64,000 nucleotides of DNA from Edolisoma coerulescens (taxonomy: Eukaryota > Chordata > Aves > Passeriformes > Campephagidae). Below the pieces are notes generated by a model, which saw nothing but the letters and a program-made list of their open reading frames with translations, had not been told where the DNA came from and made no database searches. Numbering within the stretch: position 1 is the stretch's first letter; each line of letters opens with the position of its first letter. This document shows, in pieces, positions 1-14,100 of the stretch. The position numbers were made by a program, and so were the translations under genes. The stretch covers positions 1,858,136 through 1,922,135 of the forward strand of contig VWZW01006249.1 of the NCBI GenBank assembly GCA_013397115.1, in the 5' to 3' direction.

Positions 1-2006
1 TGGGGTTAATATGTCACGCAGTAACGGTGGAAAAGGCTTCAAGAGTGATAATAGAGTTCAAAGGTATAAAAGTCTGCTGTGTAACAGCCTGTTCTCAAGA
101 GCTATGGAAGAAAAGAAGCCATGGGTTTCGTCTTTGGGATGGACATAACCAGGGCACTGATGGTAAAAGTAAACTCGGGAATAGTGGGATGAAGCTGTGG
201 GATCTTTAGGAACAGACCAAAGAAACATCTGTCATGAGGCTTAGAGGCACAGTTAAGTCTGTCCTGAGGCGTGTAAAGTTGTATGAGGGTCTTGGAGACA
301 CTTTGCATCCTAATTTAGAACTTTGATTTTATTATTTAGCATAAATGGTATTGAGGTATGCACTCAGATTAGCTAAGTCTTTTGTATTTAAATGGCCGTA
401 GTAAGCAGTGAATGAAGTTTCTTCCTGCTAGGGAATTGTCCTATTTTTGCCCTAGGTCTTGTCTCTGCCTCGGTGTTCTTTACCTAGGTTTGCAAATGGA
501 AAGCAGAACATGCAGGATCTCCATCTCTTTTTTTTGCCACTGTTAACTAATTGAATCTCCAGGGATCACTTTGCCTGTTTACCTCCATCTGAATGCTCTA
601 AGTGGGTCAGTATGACTTTGTATTTGAGTAAGTCCTCTGTATCACCTTCTGTGAGTTAAGAGATTGGCCCTTCCAGTATTTTGCTGTGAATGCTGATGAT
701 TCTTTGTTCCCCTTGGCTGAGGGGCTGGCCAAGAAGACAGAAAACTACTGACCAGATCAGCAAGAGCAAATCTGGCTCAGTGTAAGTTATTAAATGACTA
801 AAACTTGTTGGCCCATTTATTGTCTGCCTGGTTCCCATGGCTGGCATTTCCATCTTCAAATGAAGGTCACAATTGAAGGAGCATGCAATTACAGTGGCAG
901 GAGTAAATCTGCACCTTTCTATCATTTGTTTCAGTACTGTTGGGAAAAACAAAGCGATTTATAGCATGGAAGTTATTTCAGGCACTGGCAGTGAATGAAA
1001 TACTCTTTTAAACTTAGATCCTGTGGAATGTTCTTTACACAGTGAGTGTTTTTCACTCGTGGTATTGTAGCAATTTTGATTTAGTTTTTCATCTGTTCTC
1101 TCTGCTGCTTTTTCTCAAATGCTTTTGCTGGCTGTTCAGAGAACTGAGCCACACAACTGCCACAACAGCCATGCAGTTGCTGTACAAGGATTGTAGTAGT
1201 CTTGAAATGTTGCCAGCACACTAAATTCTTTTCTTTTCACTGGCTGTGGAGAAAGTAAATACAAATCCAGTGATTGGAAGAGAGATGGATGCTTTATTCT
1301 TAATGACAGCATTGCTATAAAAATGTTTCCATTTTAATTCAAGTGTTTCTTTTCTTTTATTCTATTTGTTATTCTATTCTGTGTTCAATTTTAAACTTCT
1401 TTTTCTTTAAAAAAACCCAAGCCAACAATATGACCATAAGTGCTCAATTCATCAGTAGAAGGTGAAATGCCTGGGTGTGTAATCACTGCGTTTCTCTTAT
1501 GTATAAAAATATTTCAGACGCGTAGAGTTTCTGACACAGGATAAGTCCCTATTTCATACTAGAATTTCCATTGAATTTCTTTAACACACAACCCTAAATT
1601 GTAGATTTTAACTGCTGAAAGCAATAAGATTTCTGCGTGTCATTGTTTTTAATCAGAAGTGTCTTTCATAGTATCTTTCTTGTGGTAGCTGTAGCTTGGA
1701 GTCCACTGTGAAAGAGTAATTTGTCTTTTTGGGGAACTAGAAAATTTGAACATCAATATTTCTGAGGAAATATCTAATAGCAAATGTGTTGTGAGAAGTG
1801 GGAAAGGGAAGATGTTTGTTTCTGTAATTGCTGCCTTTGTGGATTGCTACATGAAAAAGATTACAAGCTAAATGGGTTCTACCCCGTTATTTGAGACCAT
1901 ATTAATTGATAGCAGTTGACACTGTTTGTTATCAAATTCCTCAAGCATTTCCTGTCCTTTGTGTCCCTGAGATAAGAGATGATATTCTGATGATGTCTCT
2001 TCGCAG
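1..2006 (+). other. ENTREP2: ENTREP2 intron (partial); no feature seen
   Basis: Upstream intron of ENTREP2 running into the first visible exon. I looked for an earlier membrane-span exon and found none with a convincing acceptor, donor and hydrophobic frame. Short T-rich runs only. Confidence 0.6.
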
Positions 2007-2114
2007 GACCTGTTGTTCAGTGTGTGCGCTCTCAATATCATCTCCACCATTGTCTGTGCTTTGGCAACAGCAATGTGTTGCATGCAGATGGTTTCTTCTG
2101 ATCTTCTGCAAATG
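2007..2114 (+). CDS. ENTREP2: ENTREP2 transmembrane exon
   Basis: This 108-nt exon (36 codons, phase 0 at both ends) has acceptor ctcttcgcag and donor GTGAGT. It reads DLLFSVCALNIIS, then a hydrophobic stretch with paired cysteines (TAMCCMQMV) and ends SSDLLQM. The segment is long and apolar enough to cross a membrane and joins in frame to FLPQR of the next exon. I recognise this as the last membrane span of the FAM189 family. The exon is shorter than many ORFs around it and is visible only from the splice sites. Confidence 0.88.
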
Positions 2115-5100
2115 GTGAGTACGTTTCCGTGACAACACAGGGGTTTGTCCAGCATAACATAGCGTCCTTCTCTGTGGATGTTCATTTGCACCTACTCTTT
2201 GCTTGTAAACTTAAGCCTATATTTGTGTCTCTGTGTAGTGTTAGAATGTGTGTGTACATGGGTGTATTTTATCTGCATACATCTATATAAATATAGCGTA
2301 TAGATGTATGCAGTGTGAGGAGCTGCTGTGTTTTAAATGTTTATGTATTATATTAGAGTGTTATGATCAGGATTTTGCAATTGGGAGTTGTTATTTTTGT
2401 TAACGAGGTTATTAACGAGGTTCAGTTACATATGCACGTTACATTTACTGTCATCACTTGTGTATTATCTCCAGTTTCCACACTCCCCAGAGCAATTAGC
2501 TTTGAGATCCCAGTTTTCACTACTAGATTGGTATGAGAACTACAGAGTATGAGAAGTGCCAATAACTGTGTTTTCGTAAGGAAAACATGTTCAGCTTCAG
2601 AGCAGCATTTGTGTTCAAAACAAGAGGGAAAAGGATGATCAGTCTTCTGCGTAGTCAGCTGCATCACAGGATGCTGTCTTGTTTTGGTTGGACAAAGGCA
2701 GCTTTCCTATTCCAAATGAGTGCTGGGATTCACAAGGTTTCAATGTAGTGTTGAGACAAAAAAAAAAGAAAAATTTAAAAACTTTTCTGTTTTTCAGGCC
2801 AGCTACACTTCTTGTAACCTCATTCTATTGCTGATTAATCTAGGAAATGTCCTGTTTAATAAGGGAGGGCAAACACACTAATACTAGTCATTTGTACATC
2901 TTGTATTGGAAAATCTTGCATGGATGGAAGTCTGGCCCAGCAAGTTAGCTGTAAACCATTTAAACTACACAGAAATGTATAACCTGCCATGCAGGCATGT
3001 GGTTGTTTTAAAAATAAATAAATAACTAGAAATACACCGGGTGCCATGGATATTGATTTAAATGCACGACTTACAGAGATAAAGCTGTCCTTTCTAGACA
3101 GGTGTTCCAGTCACTGGGTTTCAAACTCAGTTAAGGAATATCTTCAGTCTGGGATCTGGTGTTTGCTTCACATAGTAATGGATATATTAAGTTAGGCTCA
3201 TATGTTTAGATAATGACTACAAATAGTACATAAATGCATTTTTGCTATAGGGCTCTGTGTATGCATATTGTGCAGGCTTGTAGACTTGTACACTTATCTT
3301 TTAAATGTTAAAGTATTTTTATCATATTCTGGGTATTCTTTCTTTTCACACACTCTCCCCCTCCATATTTGCTCCAAGAATACCCATGGACTAAAGAACT
3401 TTTTCACCTTGCAGTGTTGATGGGGAGATGAAGAAAATATCACACCCCGAAAAAATCTGTCTGTCTAGGGGAAAAATGGTAGCAGTGATCCAGAAGTGTA
3501 AATATTCCAGGAATCTTGATCTACACTTAATGGTATTTAGCAGTGTCAGAGGAATAAAAAGGACTAGCAATCAATGAACCCAGAATATTAAAGTGCTTCT
3601 GATGGGCATATGCAAGAAGCAGTAACCTCAACAGGAAGTCAGATTCCTTAAAAGCACATAATTTTTCTCTCTGTCAACTCATTCTTGATGTCTTTAAGAT
3701 TCTTTCTTTCCCACCTGGCAATGCTGCCATTATGTTAATTTCTTTTTGCTTCCTATGCTTTGTGTTTCCAGCTTTCTGTCTTCCTGCTTGATTGTCCGTT
3801 CTCCCACCCTTTCAGCTCCATCGACAAGAATTTTCTTCCCTCTCCACAGAAGAAGGGAAATATATATTTATGTATTTCTGCTCAATCCCAGTCTTTTCTT
3901 GTTTATCAGTTTTTCCCTTTCTTTTTTCAGGTTGCTGAGCCAGATTCCTACCGGGCCTAAGTGAGCGTAACTTCCCTGGGGCTACGCTGACTTAGACCAG
4001 CTGAACTCTGACCTGAGGATTTCTTTTTCTTTCACTGCTTTCAGCCTATTGTCCCATGATCTGCAGTTCCCCTTTGCTCTACTACACCCCAAAATCTGAT
4101 TAACTTCCTTCTCTCTTGCTTGTTAATGCTGGATTTGTGCTTTTTCCTTTTACTTTTCACTGGTGTGTGCATCTTCTCTTAGCTGGGTTGTACCATGTTG
4201 GAAGTTGGACAGCAGCAGCAAGAGATACCACTCCTCAAAGCTGGAAAGGTTTTAATTATTCTGCTGATTGTTTTACTCTGTTCTACAGTATTCAAGAGCT
4301 CCGTAGGCTCTCCTGTAGCAAGAAGAGGCAATAGGGAACACCCTCCTTGGACATCGTTAGGTTATTGTTAGAGCATCAGTTCTGTGATTCCTGTGCTGTG
4401 TTAGTGTTCTTGTCTCAGAAATTAATGTTACAATGGTAATTTTTGCAAGTTCAAAGAATTCCAATTTATTGCTTAGCAACATAAAGCAGGTGTAACACGG
4501 TCTCAAGAAAATCTGCAATGATTCTGTGATTTTGTGCTTTGTTGAAGACTTTTGTGTACAGTGAGTGTTTTTATTCGTACAGGCAAACTGATGTATTTGC
4601 TGGAAGCTGCTATCTTCTGGCATCCCAATCTTTAGGAAAAATGTCCTAAAAACACAAACACAAGCTGTCCAGTAGTAAGCACAGTTTAAATTTTCCAGTG
4701 AATTTGAAGAGGCTTTTTTTGGTTTAAAAATAGTCCTACCTAACAAATATTTTATTTCAAGTGCTAAGGAAAAAAAAAATACCAAACTGCAAAATACTTC
4801 AAAGTATTTTTATTGCTTTATATTTTATTTTATATTTTTTCTAGGTTGTTCATTATTTGAGTGGACTGTTTCGGAAAGTGCCCCAAAATTTTCATTTCAG
4901 TTTAACCTTTCTCACTGTGCTAAGTATATGCATTTTCTCAGGCAAAGAAACCCTAGCAATTGTACTAAAGCTGCAAGAGAAAGTGATACCATAGCTAAAC
5001 ATTGAAAAGGCATCTGTTGTGTTTCACTGGAGAGTTTAAGGCTGCACTCCATTACAGGGCTTCCCAGAATTGTTCTTTCTGTGTACGCACCCCTCTAGGA

Positions 5101-8100
5101 GATAAATGTGAATCAAATCAGATCATATCAAGGCTCTGTAATGTGAAGAAACCCCTCTTAATAACCGAACTGTCACTTCCATGGTATTTCATTTGTTGCC
5201 TGAGGCACTTTCAGTTTGCATCATGTCTGATGAATGGCTACTGCAGAAATGCACCCTGTTTTCTTCAAAAGGTAGCTGCCTGCATTAAACTAAGAAATAC
5301 AAGAAGTGACACCCACTGTGGTCAAGCTAAAGCGTGAAGTACACCTATTCCACTCCTCCTTCCACTCCAGATATATTTATATAGTTCTTATCCTAGAAGT
5401 GCTGGCACTGATATCGTTGAGTGTGTTCTGATTTTATCACCATCACTGTTAGTAGCTGTTCATGTTACGTGATACCTAAAACCATCTGTTATTTTGTAAA
5501 GAAAATAAGGTAATGATGACACATGCAAGCTGCAACATTTAATTACTGTTTTTATCAGTTCTAATGATAATTCAGCATGTCATTATCTTAATAGGCTGTA
5601 GTTAATATTTCTACTCAAACACCTCATAGAAAGCATCTCTTTATGAGGATAATATCTTGCTGGCATTGTTTAACCCCCATATTCTGGTGAAATAGTAATT
5701 TAAAAAATCCTGCAGGGTGAAGCTTAACTGAAAATTGATCATATGTTATTACAAATCATTTATTATTTAATCTAATTGCATCAAAACCTAAATATTACTT
5801 TTTTGGGCACAAAGTTCACTTACAGGTGCTGTAAAACCCCGATGAGAGTCCCTTTAGAAATATGCATTGGGAATGACATACATCCATAGAAAGATCCTAA
5901 ATGTAAATATGGTTGCATAAATACTCCCCTCACACCCACCATAAATGCAAACCTTTCCAGGGACTCTTTTGACATTTTTAACAAATGTACCATTTTCCAT
6001 TAAGCATTTTATTGGTAGAATAAGAATATTTAATATTTAAGACTGAAATATGGTCATCACTTCAAAAAAGATATCGCAGAGCAATGCCCATGAGGCTACA
6101 GAGCTAATGGCTTGTGACGGTTGTGGGAACAGCAACTGGAAACAACTGAGCAGAAAAATCTGTGTGTGTTTTCCTTATCAAAATACCTTCTGTCTCATCA
6201 TTTCCCTTTAAGATCAGGGACAAATTAGAAGAGTCAACCGTGGTCCTTCTGTTCTTGCAGACAATTAGAGTCTACGTTTCCCTTCAGCAGTTACTGATTC
6301 CATGTTTCAGAAAAGGAAAACAGCAGCCTGTCCAGGAGGACAGTTAATTGAAGACAGAATTATAGACTCGAGTGTATTGCACAGAGCTTTTACTCAAGAT
6401 AGCATGCCAATATTTAATTATATGCAATTAGAAATTTTTATTTCTCATTCTCAAAAATTAGCAAATTTTTATAAATGACTGAAATGAGAATAATGAACCC
6501 TGTAGTCTCCAAAGGACTGATTTTGAAGTTCTACAGTACATTTAATAAATGTGATATGGAAGGCAGAGGTAATTACATGCAGATATGGGAAAAACTCCAG
6601 ATAAGTTTCCCTTAGAGCACCAGTCGCATACTGATATATGGCACTTGTGGTTTAGATAAGCTGTAATTGCTGAGCAGTGACTCCCAGCAGTGGCACTTAT
6701 GTGGGGTCAGTAGTGCTGAGCAGCTGCAGGGTACACAGACCAGAGGATGTCTTTGCTGATGTTTAGAGGGGAGGTCTCATAGCTGGGAACACTGGTGCAG
6801 TTTTTAGTCTCACATACCTTGGGCAGAAGGATGGCCCCCGTGAGGAACTGTTTCGATAGAGAAATACATTGACACGTCTTACCTGGTGTTTCGTCAGTTC
6901 CTTAACTGGGTCTCCTCCATCAGCTTGTACCTCAACGTACTCAAAATAGTCAGAACATGAGCAATACCTTCCGATCACTTCAGTGACCAACCTTTAGATG
7001 ACCTTTCAGTGAAGAGCTGGAAATTTGGTCTGACAAAAAGAGAATGAGTTTTACAAGTTTACACATATCTGTGTGTAATGGTGTTTATTTCACCTGGAAA
7101 AGTTAAACACTGAGAAAAGAGCTGTGTTATTCTTCACTGGGCAGGGATAGCTGACGTGTCTGGCTGCAGGCTGTGAGCTGGCAGAGGATGTCAGTGGTGT
7201 CCTCCATGTCGTTGGCTGTGTGGAGTTCTCAGTTCTATGGCAATGGACCCTTGAGCATAACTGCATTTTGAAAAACTTTTTCCTCTTCTGGAAGTGGGGT
7301 GCTTCTAGCATTTGTGCTTCTAATTCTCTGCTTCCTAACAACTTGCTGCTGGTGCCATGGCAAACTTCTATGTTGAATGCAGGTCCAAGGAGTGGGTACA
7401 AAACCACAGTGTTTTATTCTTCTCTCATAACTGCAGACAAAATAAAAAATTAGGTCCTCAGTGTAAGGGCTATTTAAATCGGGCTGTTCAGCTCTGTCCA
7501 AGTCAGACGTGCCCAATGAAAACACACCACGTTCTGTGTGCAGTGTGTGCTCTGTGTTGCACATCCCTTTAGCACAAGCTCCAATCTGTGTAATGCCCAT
7601 TAGGTATCAGACACGTTTCACACACTGGAGTAAGGCCAAGGATGAGAAAACACCTGTGTGAGCGTAATAGTTTGAATGCCAAGCTTCAAGCATAAGGTCA
7701 GCTGTTTCCTAAAAGCAGAGCATGAATTCTAGATCTGTATTTCATTGCCTGTCAGATTTCTGAAAGCTCCCAGCATCCAATAGCTCCAGGAGCACAACAG
7801 AAATGGTTGAGTCTTTTGGATTTCCAGAGCCATGGGCTTTCTCTTTATTTCTGGTAAATATGTTTGAAGTATCTGTTGATAGCTACAAACTTTTGCTAAG
7901 CTTTTAATGCAGTTGGGTATTTAGCATTTACCAGTGATGCTATATGCTGTTTATCTTTGTCTGCAACCATCTTCTGTCCGTTGCTTCTGCAGTGGCCATT
8001 AGTTTAATCCCAAGGCTGGCTGGGAGACCCACTGTGTGAGTTGTTCCATAGTGCGAGCTGTAGTTTTTGACATGATATTGAGTGCAACTTGATCTTGTTT

Positions 8101-11100
8101 ATCCTGGTGACTAAACAGGCCACCTCTATTTTCTGCTTGGCAGTTCTTGTTGTTGCCTGTCCTACTTGCCATCAGCATCTTGAGACTGATTATTTGATAA
8201 CAGCTGTCTTCTAATACCAGAAATGTGTGTTTCTGTGTGAAGGTATTTGTCAGTGTTTCTTCAGTTTTCTCAGCTGTTTGCATTTTATTACTGTCTTTTT
8301 TTAACCTATGAAATTTTTATTAAGCCTTTGCTGAAACCCTGCCAGACTTTGCTGTTTGAGGCTAACTCTTGAAGATTTAAAAAATACATTTTCCTGTAGA
8401 AAGAATAAGGTTTTGCAGGCTAGCAGAGATCAGTAGATAGCATAGTATGGAATAAAATATGACTTAATTCCCACTTAGTAGCTTTCAGTTGTTTTCTCAA
8501 GGATGTCTGTTCTTTATGGTAATCCCTTATATTTGCTATTGTTTCATTTCCTGCTAGTTTCCCTCTTACAGCCTTTTTCACTTTAATTTCTGTGCCTTCC
8601 AGCAGGATGATATCACACAGGTAAACCGTTGTTTATAAACACCCCCCAACATGTGCATTTTCATGTCCATTCTGCTGCTCGTTGTCAAGTGTTGGTCACA
8701 GTTCGTTGCCATGGTTTGTATTCCCAGATCTTGAAAGGGATGCAGATAATTCTGCTGTTCAACTGAGCTGCATCCAAACATTAGGTCTTTTCCTCCTGGA
8801 ACCACAGCCCCTTCTGCCCTGTGTAAAACCTCTCCTTTCTGTCATGTCCTACAAAGTGTGTGCTGATGGTTCACCTGCTGTGAAAGTGCTGTGTGTTCAA
8901 TTGCCCTGTTCTGACAGTGATGAGAGTATCACTCCCAATATGTAGCTGAATGGATCCAGCTCTGGGGAACTCCAGGACTGAGGGAATGGAGCTACAAGTT
9001 CTCTGGTGCAAACCAAAGCTCGGGGTCCATGGCAGAATATGGAAACAGTCTGGGAAAAGGTCAAGGAAGCTGTAAATTAAAATTGTTCTGTTTCCAGACT
9101 GTAAAAATGACCCAAATTATCAACTCTTTTAGGAAAATGAGTGCAGTCCTGAGTTTGGTGGAGTCAGTGTACAAAACGTGACCCAGAGTATTCAGATATT
9201 TTTCTTCATTATGATAAATGTTTACAGGTTTTAGGTAATTATGTTGAAGTTTGTCTGGTTTCCTTTTTTCCTAAAAGATTCTTCCACGTATTTGAGATGG
9301 TAGCAGACTGATGATTGCATCACTTAGGGCAGAAGTTTGGAGTTTAATGGTTAATATTAATGTAATGTTACCCTTTGGGAAATGGCTGTTGAAACATCAG
9401 ATGAGTTTGCACCAAATGACTGCAAGGAAATTTTTTTTCTCTAAGCTAGATAGAGAAATGTCTGATAGGACTTGGTGTAACAGCATCCCACCTCACACGG
9501 AGGATGAAAGAGCATCAGACACCTCACATAATGAAGAGTAAATCAAACTGATGCCATGTCTCTGTTTCTATAATGTACCATGAGTAGAACACAATGGCTG
9601 GAAGTCCTTGGTTGGCTGTAGGATGTAATGAAAGAACACATTCTGCAGGGGAGGTTCTTTATTTGTAGTTACGTGTGGAAATATCTCCGGAGAGCAGATC
9701 AGTGAGCAGCTAATACTTCATTTTCACAAAGAGTTGATAGTGGTCCTCCTGACCCTCTGCTGTGCTGTATTATTACAGCTCTGACCTTTGAAACAACATA
9801 CATGGAGTTTAATAGAACTAAGATGTAACTCAAGCTTTAAAACACCAAATATCATTTCTGTGGTAATGAAAATTCAGCAGAACTACATAAAATTAAACTT
9901 GAAAAAGTATAAATATAGCACTGTGATATTAAAAATGAAGGTGATTTACTTTCTATTTGGTGGATCTCCTAAGCATAAACATCTTCCCTTTTATTTTACT
10001 GCTTCCCAAATCTTTGTCATGGATTTAAACAAACAATAATATAATGAGCCTCCAGTGCAAATACATATGTTGTCTTGTTCCAGTATAAAAAAGAAAAGTG
10101 CCTTCAGCAAAGTTTCTTACCTGGCTTGTCTTAAAAGGCCGGAGCTAAAGATTAAGTCATCTACTGAGCTGAGAAAACTGATATGACAGCAGAAGCTTGC
10201 CTGGAGAAGAAAAAATTCTGTGATTTTGGGTTGTCTTTTGGCCCCCTTTGATCCATGGGGACCAAAATGAGCCAGGTGTGGGTTGTGGGATCTGCAGGAT
10301 GGTCCATATTTGGTCTTGAATTAGTTTAGGCCTTTCCCAGAACACTTATTAGTGTTTCTGATATCAATGGTATTGGAATAGCTTCTTTAAATCCCTGCTC
10401 TGCTGGAAGCTGATGAGGTTCCTGTCACAAGTGTTGACATAGTTCTCAGTATTATTACTTTTTATTGTGCAGTGTAGTTATTTTCTTTTGGGTTTTGAGA
10501 TGAGTATATGAAATAAGTGTTTTTCTTACTTTCATACCAGTACTTATAACCTTTATACCACATTTAAGTGTCTGTATCACCAAACCACAGTCAGCTATTA
10601 AGAGTATTTTATTTTACAAGAATAATAAAGAATAGTTATAAATGGCCCTTTCATTGGAAGTGAAAAATGGGTGGGATATTTCCAGTTGTTTTATTCAAAA
10701 CATAATGACTATGTGGTAGCCTGTTTCTAGTTAGTTTTATTTGGGGTTGTTTTGGGGGTTGGAATTGGGGTTTTTTTTCTCTGTAAGTGCAAGACAGTTC
10801 AGATTGGAAACAAAAACATGCAAATAGTTATTTTAGTAGTTATATCTGTTGTTCATCAGTTATTAAAAAAAAGCTGATTACATGGGGCTATAATAAAATC
10901 ATATGCAATGTAGAAATATTTCTTGAAAAGCCATTAGATTTTAAATGTCTGTGTCCTTCATCCTAAGAGTGACTGACTTGGAGGCGCACGGCCTCTCTGT
11001 CTTTAGGAAAACTTTGTGTTGTATTTTGGCAATCTGACTCACCCTCCTCACTGATCACAAGTATTCTTATGCTCCCAGACGTGCCTTTTTCATTTCAGTT

Positions 11101-14100
11101 TGGATATTAGTGAATTTGATATTGGTAAGGGTTGCTAATATTGACCTTTCATTAAAATTGTTAATATTGGTGATGATGTTTCTACCATCTGAAGGAACTT
11201 TACCTGTTCATTTTCAGTTTCTGCCACAGAGGCCACATTCTGCCAATCCTGACTGCATGACTCCACATGGAACTGTCCTGCACCAAACCTTGGATTTTGA
11301 TGAGTTCATCCCACCAATCCCTCCCCCACCCTACTACCCACCGGAATACACCTGCACACCCGTGGGGGAGGCACAGAGGTGATTCTCCTTCCCTGTTCTT
11401 GCAGTCAGCCCTTGGTTCTGAGCTGTGGAGTAAGAAGCTGTTTCAAAGAATACAAAGCCAAATAATGTCCTTCACTTACATTAGGCTCTTCTTTTCCAGA
11501 GAGATTACATCCGGGTTTTTGTTAGGCTGTTTATATGTATCAATGTGGAGTAGTGAAGGACATTAATGATGGCAAAACAGGCTGATGGAGATGGCTGGCA
11601 TCCTAAATAAAAAACAGTTGTTAAAGCTACCCTGTGAATGAGGGCTTCATTTGGGATGTCTATTAGTTTCTTGAATGTAATTCTTCGTAGTGTATTGGCT
11701 TTGAATTCAGAGAAGTCTTTACATCACTGTGGTGTAGGTAATAAATCCAATGCCATTTCTTAATTGTTTTCTTGTTTTATGTTTTTATATAGAGGTCTCC
11801 ATTTGGACTTCCCTCATTCCCCATTTGGTGCTTTATATGAAGTAACCATTAACAGCCCAGGAATGCTGTATCCAAGTGAGCTCCCCCCTCCTTACGAGGC
11901 AGTGATTGGAGAGATGCCTGCCAGTCAGGTAAGGAAAGCCAAAGGAAATTCTTTATGTGGTCTTCAAATTTTCATGGTGCAAAACAATTCTAGATAAATT
12001 TTAAAGAACAGCCATTAGAAAATACTTATATTCTTTAAAAACATTTTCCAGACCATTTTTTTTATGAGGGTTTAACCAACAAATTTTATTTCCTATGAAA
12101 CAGCAGTGAGTAGTTCTCTATTGCTTAACCTTCTGATTGTTACAGTTTTTAGTAATCAGCTTCTGCTGTTATGTGGCAAGAAACTGTTACTCCTGAGAGT
12201 GCAGAATGCCTTTATCCTGAACTTACAGGAAGGATCCAGTGTGCTTGAAACAAATATTTACATTACACTTTTTTCCTTATTCTGTACTGTACAGTATCAA
12301 CTGAGCTGAAACTGGAATTATGATGTATCTGCATGTACAGCCAGAGCTGATTCGAGCATTTGCTTGAAGGGATTTGTGGTAATTGAATCAGCTGTCACAA
12401 AGGGAAAATACTTACAATTGCTTTTAGAAGCCCTAATTTCTTGCAGGCTTCAGTAAAAACTCCAGGAGTCAAACATTCTAGGCATTGTTTATCAGTTGTT
12501 AATAGCACACTGTGGAAATACTTGTGTTCAGGTTGCCAAGTTGCACCCACGTTACAGAGGGGACTACTTTGCCTTTCCCCAAAATACAACATTGAAATGT
12601 TTCCTAATGACTTCTTTCATGTTGGGGGAAACCAGAATTGAAACCAAAAACCTAAAGAAATTACACACATTTTCATTATTGTACACAAAAAGATTGTTAA
12701 GATAATTAATGAGATGAGTGTCAGAGAAAAAAGAACACTGAAATGCAAAACCTCCAACAAAAATGCAATTAAATCTGTCCAAGATGTGCCTAACTTGCAG
12801 TTTCTGTGACTGACAAAGCAGCTTCTGACAGCTCTTCTAATCCTTGCCTTGTACTGTACCCACCACCTGACACAACAAACAGGCCAAACATTGCATTACT
12901 TTTGATTTATTTGGCTGTAATAAAATGAATCAGTATAAACTGCTTGTGAATGAAGTTCTTTGCTGAACAGCAAAATTGGAATTTTCAAGGCCATCTCCTT
13001 CTAGAATATTTTTTATCCAAGTTCCATCCTTTTTCCTTTGCAGTAACTCAGATGAACCTTCAAGCCTTGGAGAAGTTGATATTTTTCAGTGATAAAAAAC
13101 TTGGGCAAAAGTGATATGAATCATGCATGGTTTGGGGGGAAAGAGAAGGCTCCTATCTGTGATAAGAACTCATATGTGGTACTAAGTAAGGATGAGTAAA
13201 GTGTCTATTTTTAGTAAAGCACAAAATCATTTTGAGCACTCTTGTGACTGGTACTGCTCTTGGTGTGAGCATCAACATGCAGCAGCACAATAGCACCAGC
13301 ATGTAAAAAAAATACCACTTAACAAGACGTGACTTAAAGCTGCAAAGTCATGCTCTTGCAGGAAGAGCTTGGCTTTAATAAGTAGATGTATTCACTGTCA
13401 ATTTTTGGTATCTGGGGTCAGTTTCAGCACCTTGCCTGTTCACCTCTGGCCACCTGAGTTCCAGAGATGTTTGTTCTAACCACAAGTGAAAATGAGTGGT
13501 GACTTTTAATTTCTAATGGTGATAATTATGTCGTTTCTTACAGGAGTGAGTTTCTATGAACCTGGTGGTTGCTGGTTCAGAGAGCTTGTAACAGGCTCTG
13601 TGTCTCAGCCCTGAAGCTCACTGGCAGGGATAACCAAAGCCTACTGTGACACTGTAGCCACAGACTTTTCTTGACAACAAAAGCCTTCGTGTATTTTTTG
13701 CAATTAGTGTCCCAGTTGAGCTGTAAATGGAGAATGGAGCCAAAGTCTAAGACAGTTTTGGGTTTACAAGAAGAAAAAAATGGAGACCTGAGTTCTTACA
13801 TGCTGCAGATGCTCCTGTAGAGCACAGTACAGTATGAACTGAAATAATGAGATTTATAAATCCCTCAAAGGCAGGCTTGGCAATGGAAATCATGGCAGGG
13901 ATTTAGCTACAAAAGTGCTTCTGGGAACCATTATGTAATAATGTCATAATTGTAAAACCTTTTACTGTGCATCAAGCAATAGGTTTTATTTGTTTTTAAA
14001 TGGATTGAGGTCCTTAGAATTTTATTAAATTGTACCAAATTGGACTTGATATTTCATGGATTTTATGGGCAACAAATGTCAGTGCTAATTTAAGTGGTTG

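Noticed and set aside
10741..10778. Possible G-quadruplex
   Set aside because: Only three G-runs of three or more are present, so it does not meet the four-run pattern.
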